Shown piece by piece: positions 22,388 through 31,932 of a stretch of DNA of 64,000 bases. Numbering within the stretch: the stretch's first letter is position 1; every line of letters starts with the position of its first letter. A program made the position numbers and the translations under genes. Source of the stretch: Heliocidaris erythrogramma (lineage: Eukaryota; Echinodermata; Echinoidea; Camarodonta; Echinometridae); the NCBI GenBank assembly GCA_025617745.1, contig CM046870.1, positions 30,213,927 to 30,277,926 of the forward strand, in the 5' to 3' direction. Under the pieces are notes generated by a model. It ran no database searches. It was not told the DNA's origin and saw only the letters and a program-made list of their open reading frames with translations.

Positions 22388-22462
22388 AGGAGGCGAGATG
22401 GATCAGTCGGTAAAGCATCTGCCTCAGTGTTGAACTAAAGATCTAAAGATCCTGTGTCATAT
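22388..22462 (+). repeat. Possible tRNA-derived SINE head (degenerate)
   Basis: TGGATCAGTCGGTAAAGCAT resembles a tRNA A box and D arm, and a weak B-box-like GATCCTGTGTC follows. No tail or target duplication was identified. Confidence 0.35.
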
Positions 22463-23372
22463 GTAAACGTGCCTTGATTTCGTGTTAATCTTTGAACAAA
22501 TATATATGTAGATGCCTTTGCTCGTAAATTGATTCATGTACAAGAATATTTTAATATTTGATTCATGGAGTAATATCTTTCTCTTGGGCTATTAAGGATG
22601 ATTTAAGATTTTTGTAGAATAAAGATCATGGTGTATAACAGCCATTTTCTTTTTCAAAATAAGTCGTGTTTTTGTCTTTATTCTGCATCATGCTCTGATA
22701 TGTATTGTACATGTAGCTACCCTACGGATGATCAAAATTTCAGAAAAATGATTGTAGTTTTAAATGATTTGTATATAAATGATAAACCTACCATTTATGC
22801 GGTTGAAATTTTCATGAATTTCACTAATAGTCCAGATTTACAACATGATTTAATTACAAGACTTCATTTTGCAATTCACACAAATTTCTTGCAGCAAAAT
22901 TGGCCATCAACATTTCAGGAAAATTTCTGGTCTAAAGTATGCTCATTTATTGAATAATTGATAAAAATAAGCCAGTCAAAATGACCCCAAATACTGATTT
23001 ATTTTTTTTAAAACAAATGTAAGATGTTCTCGATTGTGCTCCTCATGCATCAAGCATACTGTAATTTTTAATTTTTGTACAGTAAGTCTTTATGCTGGGG
23101 AATTACAGCCTGTACATGTATTTACTTCCATAATGCTGGTTTCGGTATATGAGGGGCATACATCCATTTTTTTCAAATTGGAGGAAGGGGGTATGGATGC
23201 AATTCAAGAGCATTATTTTGATTTATGAATGGGGCTTCTGCAAAGGAAGCAACAACAAAAAAATCTTCAATGTTGAAATTCAGTCTTGGGTGAAACATGA
23301 TATTTAATTTTTGCTCCTTTTTCCCTTCACAGAAAAACAAAAATTATGAAAATCATTTCTGGAAATGACATA

Positions 23373-23655
23373 CAGTGAACCTCGTTATAATGAACACTTA
23401 TAACAAACTATCCTTATAACAAGGGAATTTTACCGGTGCCACTTTGTATTCTACTGTTTTTTTTAGCCCTGATATAACAAGGTTTCGATATAAAGACACA
23501 TCACTATTGATGTATTAGGCGCTATATAAAAACCGGATTATTATTATTATTATTAAAGAGGTAATTTCCACTCTCTCCCAATAAATTATTGAATAATGCA
23601 TTATATGTGCAGTGGTACAACACAGAAACGGGACCATCCTCAATATTGTATGAGC
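23373..23655. mobile_element. CAGTGGAACC-family MITE copy interrupted by retroposons
   Basis: Begins CAGTGAACCTCGTTATAATG after TA and follows the family through AGCCCTGATATAACAAGG and GATATAAAG. It is then broken by a short AT-repeat tail insertion (about 23,495-23,554), resumes AAAGAGGTAATTTCC, and is finally cut by a SINE near GAGCCTCTTTAT. The right terminus is not recovered. Confidence 0.75.
23495..23554 (+). mobile_element. 60-bp severely truncated LINE tail
   Basis: Contains TTAGGCGCTATATAAA, then CCGG and an (ATT)n tail, the form of a CR1/L2-like 3' end. AAAG occurs on both sides, and comparison with intact MITE copies shows the pre-insertion sequence ATAAAGAGGTAATTTCC. Confidence 0.65.
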
Positions 23656-24006
23656 CTCTTTATAATAATAATACCTAGCATTTATAACGCGCTTTTCCCA
23701 TAGTAGCCCAAAGCGCTCAGAGATATATTATTACCCCGGTCATTGGATTCTGGCATGCCTGCACACAAGGTATGCACATTCTCCACTCCCTGGGAGTATT
23801 CCAGCAATGGACAGTACAGTGACGCTCAAGTTGCTAAGCAAACAACATTAACTTTCGCATCCTACCGGGTACCCATTTAACACCTGGGTGGAGAGTGGCA
23901 AATGTAGATTAACGTCTTGCCAAAGGACGCTAGTGCTGCGGTGGGATTCGAACCCCGGACCTCGTGGTTCACAGTCCGGGGACTTATCCACTGATCCACA
24001 ACACCT
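23655..24006 (-). mobile_element. tRNA-derived SINE, full-length-like
   Basis: Read on the minus strand from 24006, the head has an A box in GTGGATCAGTGGATAAG and a B box GGTTCGAATCCC (complement at 23943-23954). The body follows (GTGTTAAATGGGTACCCGG, then AGCGTCACTGTACTG), then a hairpin tail GAGCGCTTTGGG...AAAAGCGCGTTATAAAT, ending in (TATTATTA). The tail hairpin resembles that of the LINE relic at 4.3 kb, suggesting mobilisation by that LINE type. Confidence 0.85.
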
Positions 24007-24145
24007 CTACTATACTTGCATTCTCTTTATACATGCATTCACACATTAGTGTGAAACTAGAGACTTACCCGAACAATGAACTTTGCAAGCGGTCTGAGTT
24101 TACCGAAGTTTCATGCCGTGAAATTTGTGAAAGTTCCCGGCTTAA

Positions 24146-24539
24146 AGAGAAGGTTGAGTTCTGGGAAAGGTGAAACATAATTTGTGAGCTTTCTCATTCT
24201 TTTTATGTCAGTTTGGAAGACCATCATGTTACAAATGTCCAGTGAAGAAGATTGCATTTCAAATGCCCTAATATTTGAAATATGACGAGAAATAGCTCGA
24301 GTGTTCGGGCCAAACATTCATGCCACATGCGTGTGCAGACCCATGTATCCATTTTTGTCATTTCTGTGTGCAGTGCATGTGCTTTTCAGCAAGATTTTGT
24401 CAATTTCTTTTCATTTTGACGATTTCAAAACTTCACAGTACACACCAATGTACTTATTAAGACATGATCATCTCTCCCCAATTGATTTAAGACTGTTTCT
24501 TTCAAAATGTAATCATATGACCAGAACTCAACTTTATCT
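24146..24539. mobile_element. TTAA-target MITE, GGTTGAGTTCTGG ends (copy 1)
   Basis: TTAA flanks both sides (24142-24145 and 24540-24543). Left AGAGAAGGTTGAGTTCTGG, right CCAGAACTCAACTTTATCT. Copies 2 (27,293) and 3 (38,178, partial) share TGAGCTTTCTCATTC-like interior words. The TTAA target points to piggyBac-type mobilisation. Confidence 0.85.
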
Positions 24540-24651
24540 TTAAAGTCCATCCCAGTATTTAGTTGTTTTGAATTACATTAGAAAAATGAGAGAAATAGAT
24601 GAGTGTAAGTTTGAGCAGAATCTGACAAGAAAAGTTATGAATTTTTAAAGT

Positions 24652-24794
24652 CAGGGATGCCACTTTTCAGACAAAAGTAGGAATTCCTACTTTTTCAACA
24701 TATTTTTAGCCATAGAAAACCACTTTTTATGTACACAAGGGCCCATTCTAGATGATTTTTCCTACTTTTTTATCATTTCTAAGTGGCATCCCTG
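24652..24794. mobile_element. Foldback MITE, CAGGGATGCCACTT ends
   Basis: Left CAGGGATGCCACTTTTCAGA, right AAGTGGCATCCCTG; arms include AAAAGTAGGAA / TTCCTACTTTT. CAGGG/CCCTG termini suggest hAT, but flanks do not give a clean 8-bp repeat. Confidence 0.7.
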
Positions 24795-25187
24795 TAAGTT
24801 GTAATTAATCAAACACAAATTGGCCGCATCTCTGTGCAAGCTCCACTCCCATTTGGTCTGTACAGAAAATTTCATTGATTTTCATTTTCTTAATTGTTGA
24901 TGAAGGAATACATTTGTTTCATACAGGTTTTATTATAAAAATATTTGCAATGATTTATATTCTAGGCTGCATGTTTATAATATTAAATATTTTCTTTAGA
25001 AAAAGTGGAAATTTATATGATTTTTTTTTTAATACAGGGCAAATGAAAGAGGACCTCGCAACATATGTCACAGAGTTGCCAATCTGTGTTTGATTGATTA
25101 CAACTTAAGAAATAAAGTTACTTTATTTCTTATCGGATTTCCCTCAAATTTTGATCCAACTTGATGTCAGAATGTACCTCCGCTTAA

Positions 25188-25755
25188 AGGGCAATCCAAC
25201 CTTGCTATTAAAATAGCTGATTTGTGTGAAAGCAGAAAAATCAAAACAGGATGGTGAAAGTGTGAAAGAAATTTGACAAGGAATAAAAAAGTTATGGACG
25301 TTTGAAAAATGAGCTCACTGCATGTATGCGAATCTCAAATTGGCAACTTGGCAAGTCGATTGTGACAAACTTGCGGAATACACAAAAGATTATTAATTTG
25401 CGGTTTTCTCTGAAGCGCCTTTACCCTCGGGGGCAGTACTCAAAATATATTGGAGATAGCATATTGTTCTAGGTCCTCATGAAAGAAAAAGATCCTACCA
25501 AGTAATACATTTTGGAACAAATGACATTTTAGTCATTTTGTGTGTTGGAGCAAATGGGGGAGTTGTCCACAGCTACATCACAGTGACATTACCTGTTTGG
25601 CCAATTTGAAATTCCCATATGTATACTATAGTGATTACAACTTTCATATCATAACTTTCATATTGCTTGTCGGATTTCGTTCAAACTTTCACCAATCTGC
25701 TTCTCTGATTTTTCCTTTCTTTCAGAGCAACTTACGCTTAAGGTTGGATTTTCCT
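25188..25755. mobile_element. TTAA-target element, AGGGCAATCCAACCTT ends
   Basis: TTAA at 25184-25187 and 25756-25759. Left AGGGCAATCCAACCTT, right AAGGTTGGATTTTCCT. Internal inverted words (AATTTGAGATTCGC-type) and no ORF of note. 568 bp. Confidence 0.75.
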
Positions 25756-26741
25756 TTAAAAGAGTACAGTGAAAAATCCTCGAACTGAAAATTTTTCCTG
25801 TTTACGAGCAAACAACAACAAATCATAAGCATAAAAACAATGAGCTTAGAGCCACAAGAAATGTATACTTTCTTTATTGTCTTTCGAACATCCAACATTT
25901 CTGAAAGGCTTTTTTTCCAAAAATCTTAAGCATGACCTTTCCAAGAGAAGACTTTCTTTTGAAACTAAACTTACTGTACATGATCTTTCATACAAAATGT
26001 ACTTTCGAGTGGAAAAATAAAACGATAACAGCAGAGTAAGGAACTTGAACAAGTTGAGAACAACTGACGTAAATCTAATGTATATCATAAAACATACAAC
26101 ATCAAATTGGAACAGTATTTAACACTGATTTTTCAACCCTACTTATTTTACTAAATATTGTAAAAATGGACTGTCTAGAAACTTCTTTTATCTTGGTAGT
26201 ATGTACAAAGTACTTGGCACACAATTTATCATGGCTTATTTACAACACAATTTAATTACATGGATGATAAGATTTAAGAAATGACATCACCTCATTGAGC
26301 AGAATCAGAGCCATGGTATGGAGATCTTGAGCTAATCAGGACCCCAAATACCTAAGGCTAGCTACATGCAGGAGCAATAACGCCATTTTCACTATATTTA
26401 ATTTTCAGCTAGATTTCGTCAACAAGCCAGTTCGTAACTAATACATGGTACAAAATGACATGACCCCGATTTGTCGAGCACGTGTATCTGCTTTGTTTGC
26501 AATTTTGACACGCTACTTATTTAACAAGTAAGATCATAATGCTACGCGCATGGTGGTGCGTACACTATCACAGCATAAAGGTCAATTGTACTGGGTACAA
26601 ATGACCTTTATCTGCACATGTGCAAATTGTAATTACAAACTGTCTTATTCTAATTCCAAAACCACATACCGGTAATACCAAATTTTACCTACTTGCAACA
26701 CAATGAACCATTCAGAACCATACAAGTTAATAATGCAATTG

Positions 26742-26968
26742 CAGGGCTGTCAACCCTCCCTCTTTTGGCGGAAGTCTCATGCCACCACGCCCTTCCTCCC
26801 GCCAAGCAGGTAAATCTTCCGCTTTATGAAAAAACCTCCCGCGTGTCAAATTGGATGACCTCTTTTTTTGTCACTTGTCAGAAAATTTTTGAGCGACTTA
26901 TGGAGGGCTTGCAAGAGAAAATAAAAAAGAATCGCCCTCCAAGCTATTCCCCAAAGTTGACAGCCCTG
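26742..26968. mobile_element. hAT-type MITE with exact 8-bp target duplication
   Basis: 227 bp; left CAGGGCTGTCAACCCTCC, right AAAGTTGACAGCCCTG. TGCAATTG is directly repeated at 26734-26741 and 26969-26976. Termini and 8-bp duplication are diagnostic of hAT mobilisation. The open frame across it is incidental. Confidence 0.93.
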
Positions 26969-27292
26969 TGCAATTGCATGAGCAGTACTCAGAAATTTAA
27001 TTTTTAACATCGTTTCACAATTGCATTCTACAAAAATGAAGTATTTACTGTCCTTTATCCAAGAAAAATAGTGCACATGTTCAAGTCTTTTCTATTTCAC
27101 ATACCATGTTCTCTACATATTTGTGCAATATCAATGTGTCAAAGTTTGTATTCTAGCATTCATGATTTGTAGATGTTTTAAAATTAAAGTGAAGAAAATG
27201 TTCTGTACACCAGTCCGATTCACACGCAAAAATCACAGCGCAAAATATAAAGTGACGAATGCCATGTTTAAAGACATTTTATTTTTCTTTAA

Positions 27293-27643
27293 CAAGGGTA
27301 GGTTGAGTTCTGGGAAAAGTAGAAAATAATCTGAGCTTCTTCAATCTTTTTATGTTAGCTTGATAGAGTACCATAGTAGAAATGTGCCCTGAAAAGGATT
27401 GCTCTTCAAAGGCCCTCACATTCATAATATGACAAGAAACAACTGAAATGTTCAGGCAGAACATTTGTGTGTAGTCCCATATTTACATGTATGTGTGCAG
27501 TGCATAAGACTCTCAGCAGGATTGAGTCAATTTCTTATCATTTTTGGTGATTCCCAAACCTTACTGCATACACCAATTCTTATCAACCTTTCCCAATTGC
27601 TTCTTTCACAATTCAATCTGACGACCAGAACTCAACTTTATCT
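27293..27643. mobile_element. TTAA-target MITE, GGTTGAGTTCTGG ends (copy 2)
   Basis: TTAA at 27289-27292 and 27644-27647; same orientation and termini as 24,146, with about 40 bp of internal loss. Confidence 0.85.
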
Positions 27644-28559
27644 TTAAATCTTATTCAACATCATTAAATATTTTATAACTACTAGCTGATGTGCAATGCC
27701 TGTAAATTTACATGCATATTATATTACAAAAATATTATAATAAAATATCAGTAAGCATGAAACAAGTCTTTCCACCTTGTGATTTGGTCCCTACACTAAG
27801 GCTTCAAAACAATAACTTAGGAATGGAATAAGCAGGTCCCCCACTTTTTAAACGATATATTTATGTTACATTTCAGATGCAATCCCTTAAAAATAAGGTA
27901 AAATTTCTCTGTGAATTGGTCACGTTTCATACGTGACCCAGCACCACAAAAAGTCGCAAAAATAATTTTTCTGATTTTATCATATTTGGAAAGAACAAAG
28001 TCTCAGCTTTAAAATGATATACGACTCATTATAATTGAAACTTTCTAACCCTTTTAATTCAGCGAATGAAAGGAGCTTGTAAGAGATGTTTGCTGTTATT
28101 AAATAGGGAGGAAATGAGCTCTAAAGTTGGGGCCTATTCAAGCGTGCGGAGTAAGAAAACGAGAGAGAAAGTCGATAGAGAGTGAATCGAAAGGCCATAG
28201 CACCCACTATGAATGAATTGTCGGATTAGGTTGATATTTGGTAGGAGTGTTAAACACAGTTTATTCATTTTATTGCCAAGACTGGGCAACTGTTTTGAGC
28301 AAGAAAGCGAACAAGGACTTTCCGGACGCCAACTACTATTTTGCAAAAAAAAAGTAAACTTAGTTCACGTAGGTGATGGCTGTAGTCATTAATTTAAATA
28401 TTCGTGTTCTGCTTCCAGCTGATATTACTGAATGATTTTTTATTCTAGATTGACCCAGTCTGGCAACTACATTTATACTTCAATCAACAACATCGTGAAT
28501 GATAATCAATAGTCTCTATTGGTTAATCCATGTCGTGGATGAGAATGGTGATCAATCAT

Positions 28560-29493
28560 TACCTAACTACTGTCAAAATCATGGAAAATGACTTAGAGTG
28601 GAAAAATATCCAGACGATCACAGATTGTTGCATAGTGGAGATCGAGATACAAAATGCCGGAAGAGTTGGTTTGTGTAGCAGTCTCCTGCTGAGTGAGGTG
28701 ATGGCCTCGCGGGATGTTGGAGGGTACAGGGAGATCAAGATCAAAGAACATAGGACTGCAGACACTTATGGTGATGCAACACTACTGTTGGATAAACATG
28801 GGAGCGACATGTTTAAATGCATATCAAAAAGTCAGAAAATACACACCAAGAAGAAAACAGTCAAGGACAGAGGAACCATTCTTTATGGAGAGAAATGGTT
28901 CAAAGCTCATAAACCCGGGACAAATTATGTCCCGGCTGTGGGAAACGTACGATCTCCCTGGGCGTTTTCTTCCAACAATTGTCAGGAAGACGACAGCAAC
29001 ATATGCGCAAAACACTTTGCCACCGGCGGACGCTGATCATGTGGCCGAATATACGAGTCATACACCGGGAACGGCTCACAAGTATTATAAAGCAATGCAA
29101 GATGACCGTATCAAGAAGGCGGCGAGAGATAACATCTCGAAATTATGGGATGAGGACGAAGGACCCAGTTACAATAACAAGGATGAAGAACCCAGTGACA
29201 GTAACAAGTCAAACAGTCGAACTGTCAAACGGACCAGACGAGGAAAGGAGGAGGGTGAAGAGTGGCTTCCGACTGCTAAGGGGAAGAACCGGCTTCTGTC
29301 CATGGATGAGGAAGTTCAAATGAAGGAACTACTGACGGAAGCCTTCAAAAAGAACAGAAAATCAAATAAACAAAAAAAGCACCATGAAATTATAAAAGAA
29401 ACCTACAAGATGATGCCTGAAATCCATCAAAAAGTAACACAGAGGATGTACGCCGATAAGGCACGGCATGATGGTTGGAGGAAGTTTTATTGA
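28560..29493 (+). pseudogene. Tyrosine-recombinase (Crypton-like) transposon gene, frameshifted relic
   Basis: Two overlapping frames together cover a tyrosine-recombinase catalytic domain. Frame A (28,560 to about 28,825) has the first catalytic Arg box NAGRVGLCSSLLLSEVM (Arg at 28,662) and the beta-hairpin Lys region IKIKEHRTADTYGDATLLL. Frame B (about 28,800-29,493) continues with ERNGSKLINPGQI, LPTIVRKTTATYA (second Arg; the usual box-II His position is Thr) and EYTSHTPGTAHKYY, where His and the final Tyr are nine residues apart as in the family. Frame B ends in a Lys/Glu-rich tail. The switch of frame in about 28,790-28,825 and a missing N-terminal DNA-binding part mark it as dead. Crypton versus another YR group cannot be decided here. 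Confidence 0.7.
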
Positions 29494-30445
29494 TCCACTT
29501 TTTTTTAAATTTAATGATAAACAATAAACTTGATGTAAATTACCTATCACACTGCACAAAATGTTGATGGTGGTGCAATTATATTTTCCTCATTTATTAG
29601 CGTGATATTTATTTCCTTTGAGCATATAAAATTAAATGCTGAACACAACAAGGACAAAATTATTTTTTACTGATGTCTCTTTGTCTGTAAAACTGTCCCA
29701 GTGTCATCCTGGAAACTTCCCATTATTCTTCGAATTACCCGGTAGAGAATTTTATCGTTATTTTACTGTGAATTAGGGTGCCCAACTCACTAGCTGAAAT
29801 GCCCTTCATACAATGGCAAAGGTCGAGGCCAATGTAGCAATGCCCATTGCTAAAACAATTTTTGTTGTTGGTTTTTTTTTGCTTGTGCTGCTCTAAATAT
29901 ATGAGGGCAGTCAGGACATAGGACGTTTGTGTACTGCATATCACCAAAAAAAATGCTCTACATTTACACGCGGTTAACTGGTTCTCCTTTGGATTTAACT
30001 TAACAGATGTGGTGCTTCTGAAATAATGTCCGTAAATCTGTACAATCAGCTCAAAACATCCATTTATTTCCCAAATATCTCAAACAGAAAGCACAGTATG
30101 CCAAAAAAATCAATGATTAGTTTCGATTTTGTACAATAATTTCCCGATCTTGAAAAAAGTACACTTACTTTCTTCTCTCCCACAATTACAGCCGACTATT
30201 CCCCTTGCTCTGTTCAAATTACTGATATCTTACATATTACATCATTCATATTTTACAAGACTTACAAGTTGAGATGCATAAAAATAGACAGGTATCATTA
30301 ATTTATCCAACAAGACGAAATATATTTACACGGGTCCAATTTGGACTAGCTGGTAGAGAATAAAATCTACTCCTAAAGGCTATTCCCACTGCATTGTGCC
30401 TGGACAGTTTTTGCTTTTTGGAACCATCAAATCTTCCAACAAATA

Positions 30446-30636
30446 CAGTGAAACCTGAATATAAAGACCACTCAAACGCGACTGTCTTTATACAGAGGTG
30501 GTATTTATTCACCGGTACTTTATTACTGGTTTCAATGCTAATGCAGAACACAGTTCAAGGGAACCCCCCCCCCCCCAAAAAAAAAAAAGAAAAAAAAAGT
30601 GGTCTTTATAGACAGGTGGTCACTTAAGTTTGACAG
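30446..30636. mobile_element. TA-target MITE, CAGTGAAACCTG ends (copy 2)
   Basis: Flanked by TA; left CAGTGAAACCTGAATATAAA, right AAGTTTGACAG. Interrupted by a C/A homopolymer stretch. Same family and orientation as 18,392. Confidence 0.78.
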
Positions 30637-31844
30637 TATGAAAAGTACAGCCAAACCTGTGCCCTGTGGTCACCTGTTCTGGTGGACATCATCTGGCTAT
30701 AGTGGCCATTTTACTACTCCCCCTAATTGCAGAGTATGTGATGCAGAACTTGTCTAGAATGGCCAACTGTCTGCAGGAAGTTCCTTCACTGCTAACAACT
30801 GAAGGTATAAATGGACAAGTATGACTGTATACTATTGAAATGGAATAACTACACAACATGAAGATGTATTTTAACATGTTGAGAGCTTGTTGTATATGTC
30901 TGAGCAACAGACACTGGATAACAGTGGGAATAGATCCTAGGTAGAACAAGTGTGACCACACTTCAAATTCGAACGGGGATTCCGTCTGTTACCTGGAGAA
31001 AATGTGGAATCTCATTGCATCAATTAATCTACAGATTGATGACAATATTGATTCATACTGGTAACAAAATCATAATAATCCATTAGTTTCATGTGCAAAA
31101 TCAGACTGAGAAAGTGCATGGCCAATTTATGGATGATGCGCACATCCCAACGTCCATCAAAGTGTGCACTATACATGCCTGCTTGTACCGATATTCTGAC
31201 AAAATACCCAATGCTGTTAAACCTGCAAAATTATGTGTTTTACCGATATTCAGTAACCCTCTCAATTTTCATAAATGGAAACATATTTCATTTGAAATAC
31301 TGTATACACCATATATTTCACAGGGGTTTTATTTTTGCAAATTTCAAAACATGCTCAAATATTGCTAAACTTCATACACAGTGGATGCCCATCTGGCCTG
31401 GGCATCCATACACTGCCGGCCAGCTGATGTATACCAGTACCCGATCTACGCGCTGCTATAGTAGATTTAAATTCAAATGTAACAACTCGTGAAATAGCCT
31501 GGTTAGTCCAATTTGTGAAAAATTATGTCCGCGAAATATATGGCGTACACAGTATATGTTTTTTGTGTGTTTTTTTCAACAAGTTCTTGAAAGAATGTCC
31601 CCCCCCCCCCTCCAACAAAGAATGAACAAGGTCCTGAGCATTAAGGATATATGCACTTTCAACACCCATCCTTCTCCTCCCATTATGAAAGAAATGGAGA
31701 GGAAGGGGGTAGGTAGTCTATATCTAGAACTCAATGCTTAATCATGTCAACTGCTAACAGAGGTATGGTCACACTTGCTAATACCCTACGATCCAAAGAA
31801 GATGGAATACATAAGAACGCTGCCAGATGACCACTGGGCAGGTG

Positions 31845-31932
31845 CTATCTACGACTGGTCATTCTCCTTGTCTGCCTCCTATGCTCGTCTCGTTCCCGCT
31901 GCTTCGCATCAAACCACGGCAATTCAAACTCA
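31845..31932 (-). CDS. MSL1: MSL1 coding exon 6 and stop
   Basis: Acceptor TCTCTCCTGCAG; encodes SEFELPWFDAKQRERDEH and a basic tail ending TRRMTSRR, then TAG at 31845-31847. Human MSL1 has a comparable LPW motif near its end. Confidence 0.88.

Larger units (their letters stand above)
19571..31844. other. Intergenic region between convergent SUMO and MSL1 genes
   Basis: Contains the 3'UTRs of both genes at its edges, retroposons, several MITEs and one transposon-derived pseudogene. Apart from listed elements, about 22.5-23.3, 25.8-26.7, 27.7-28.5 and 29.5-30.4 kb hold nothing I recognise. Open frames there are short, AT-rich and without family signatures. Confidence 0.6.

Noticed and set aside
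22628-22957. 109-aa plus-strand frame in the convergent intergenic region
   Set aside because: AT-rich composition, no family pattern; could be a small unknown gene but nothing supports it.
28134-28346. 70-aa minus-strand frame near the recombinase relic
   Set aside because: No recognisable motif and no splice context.
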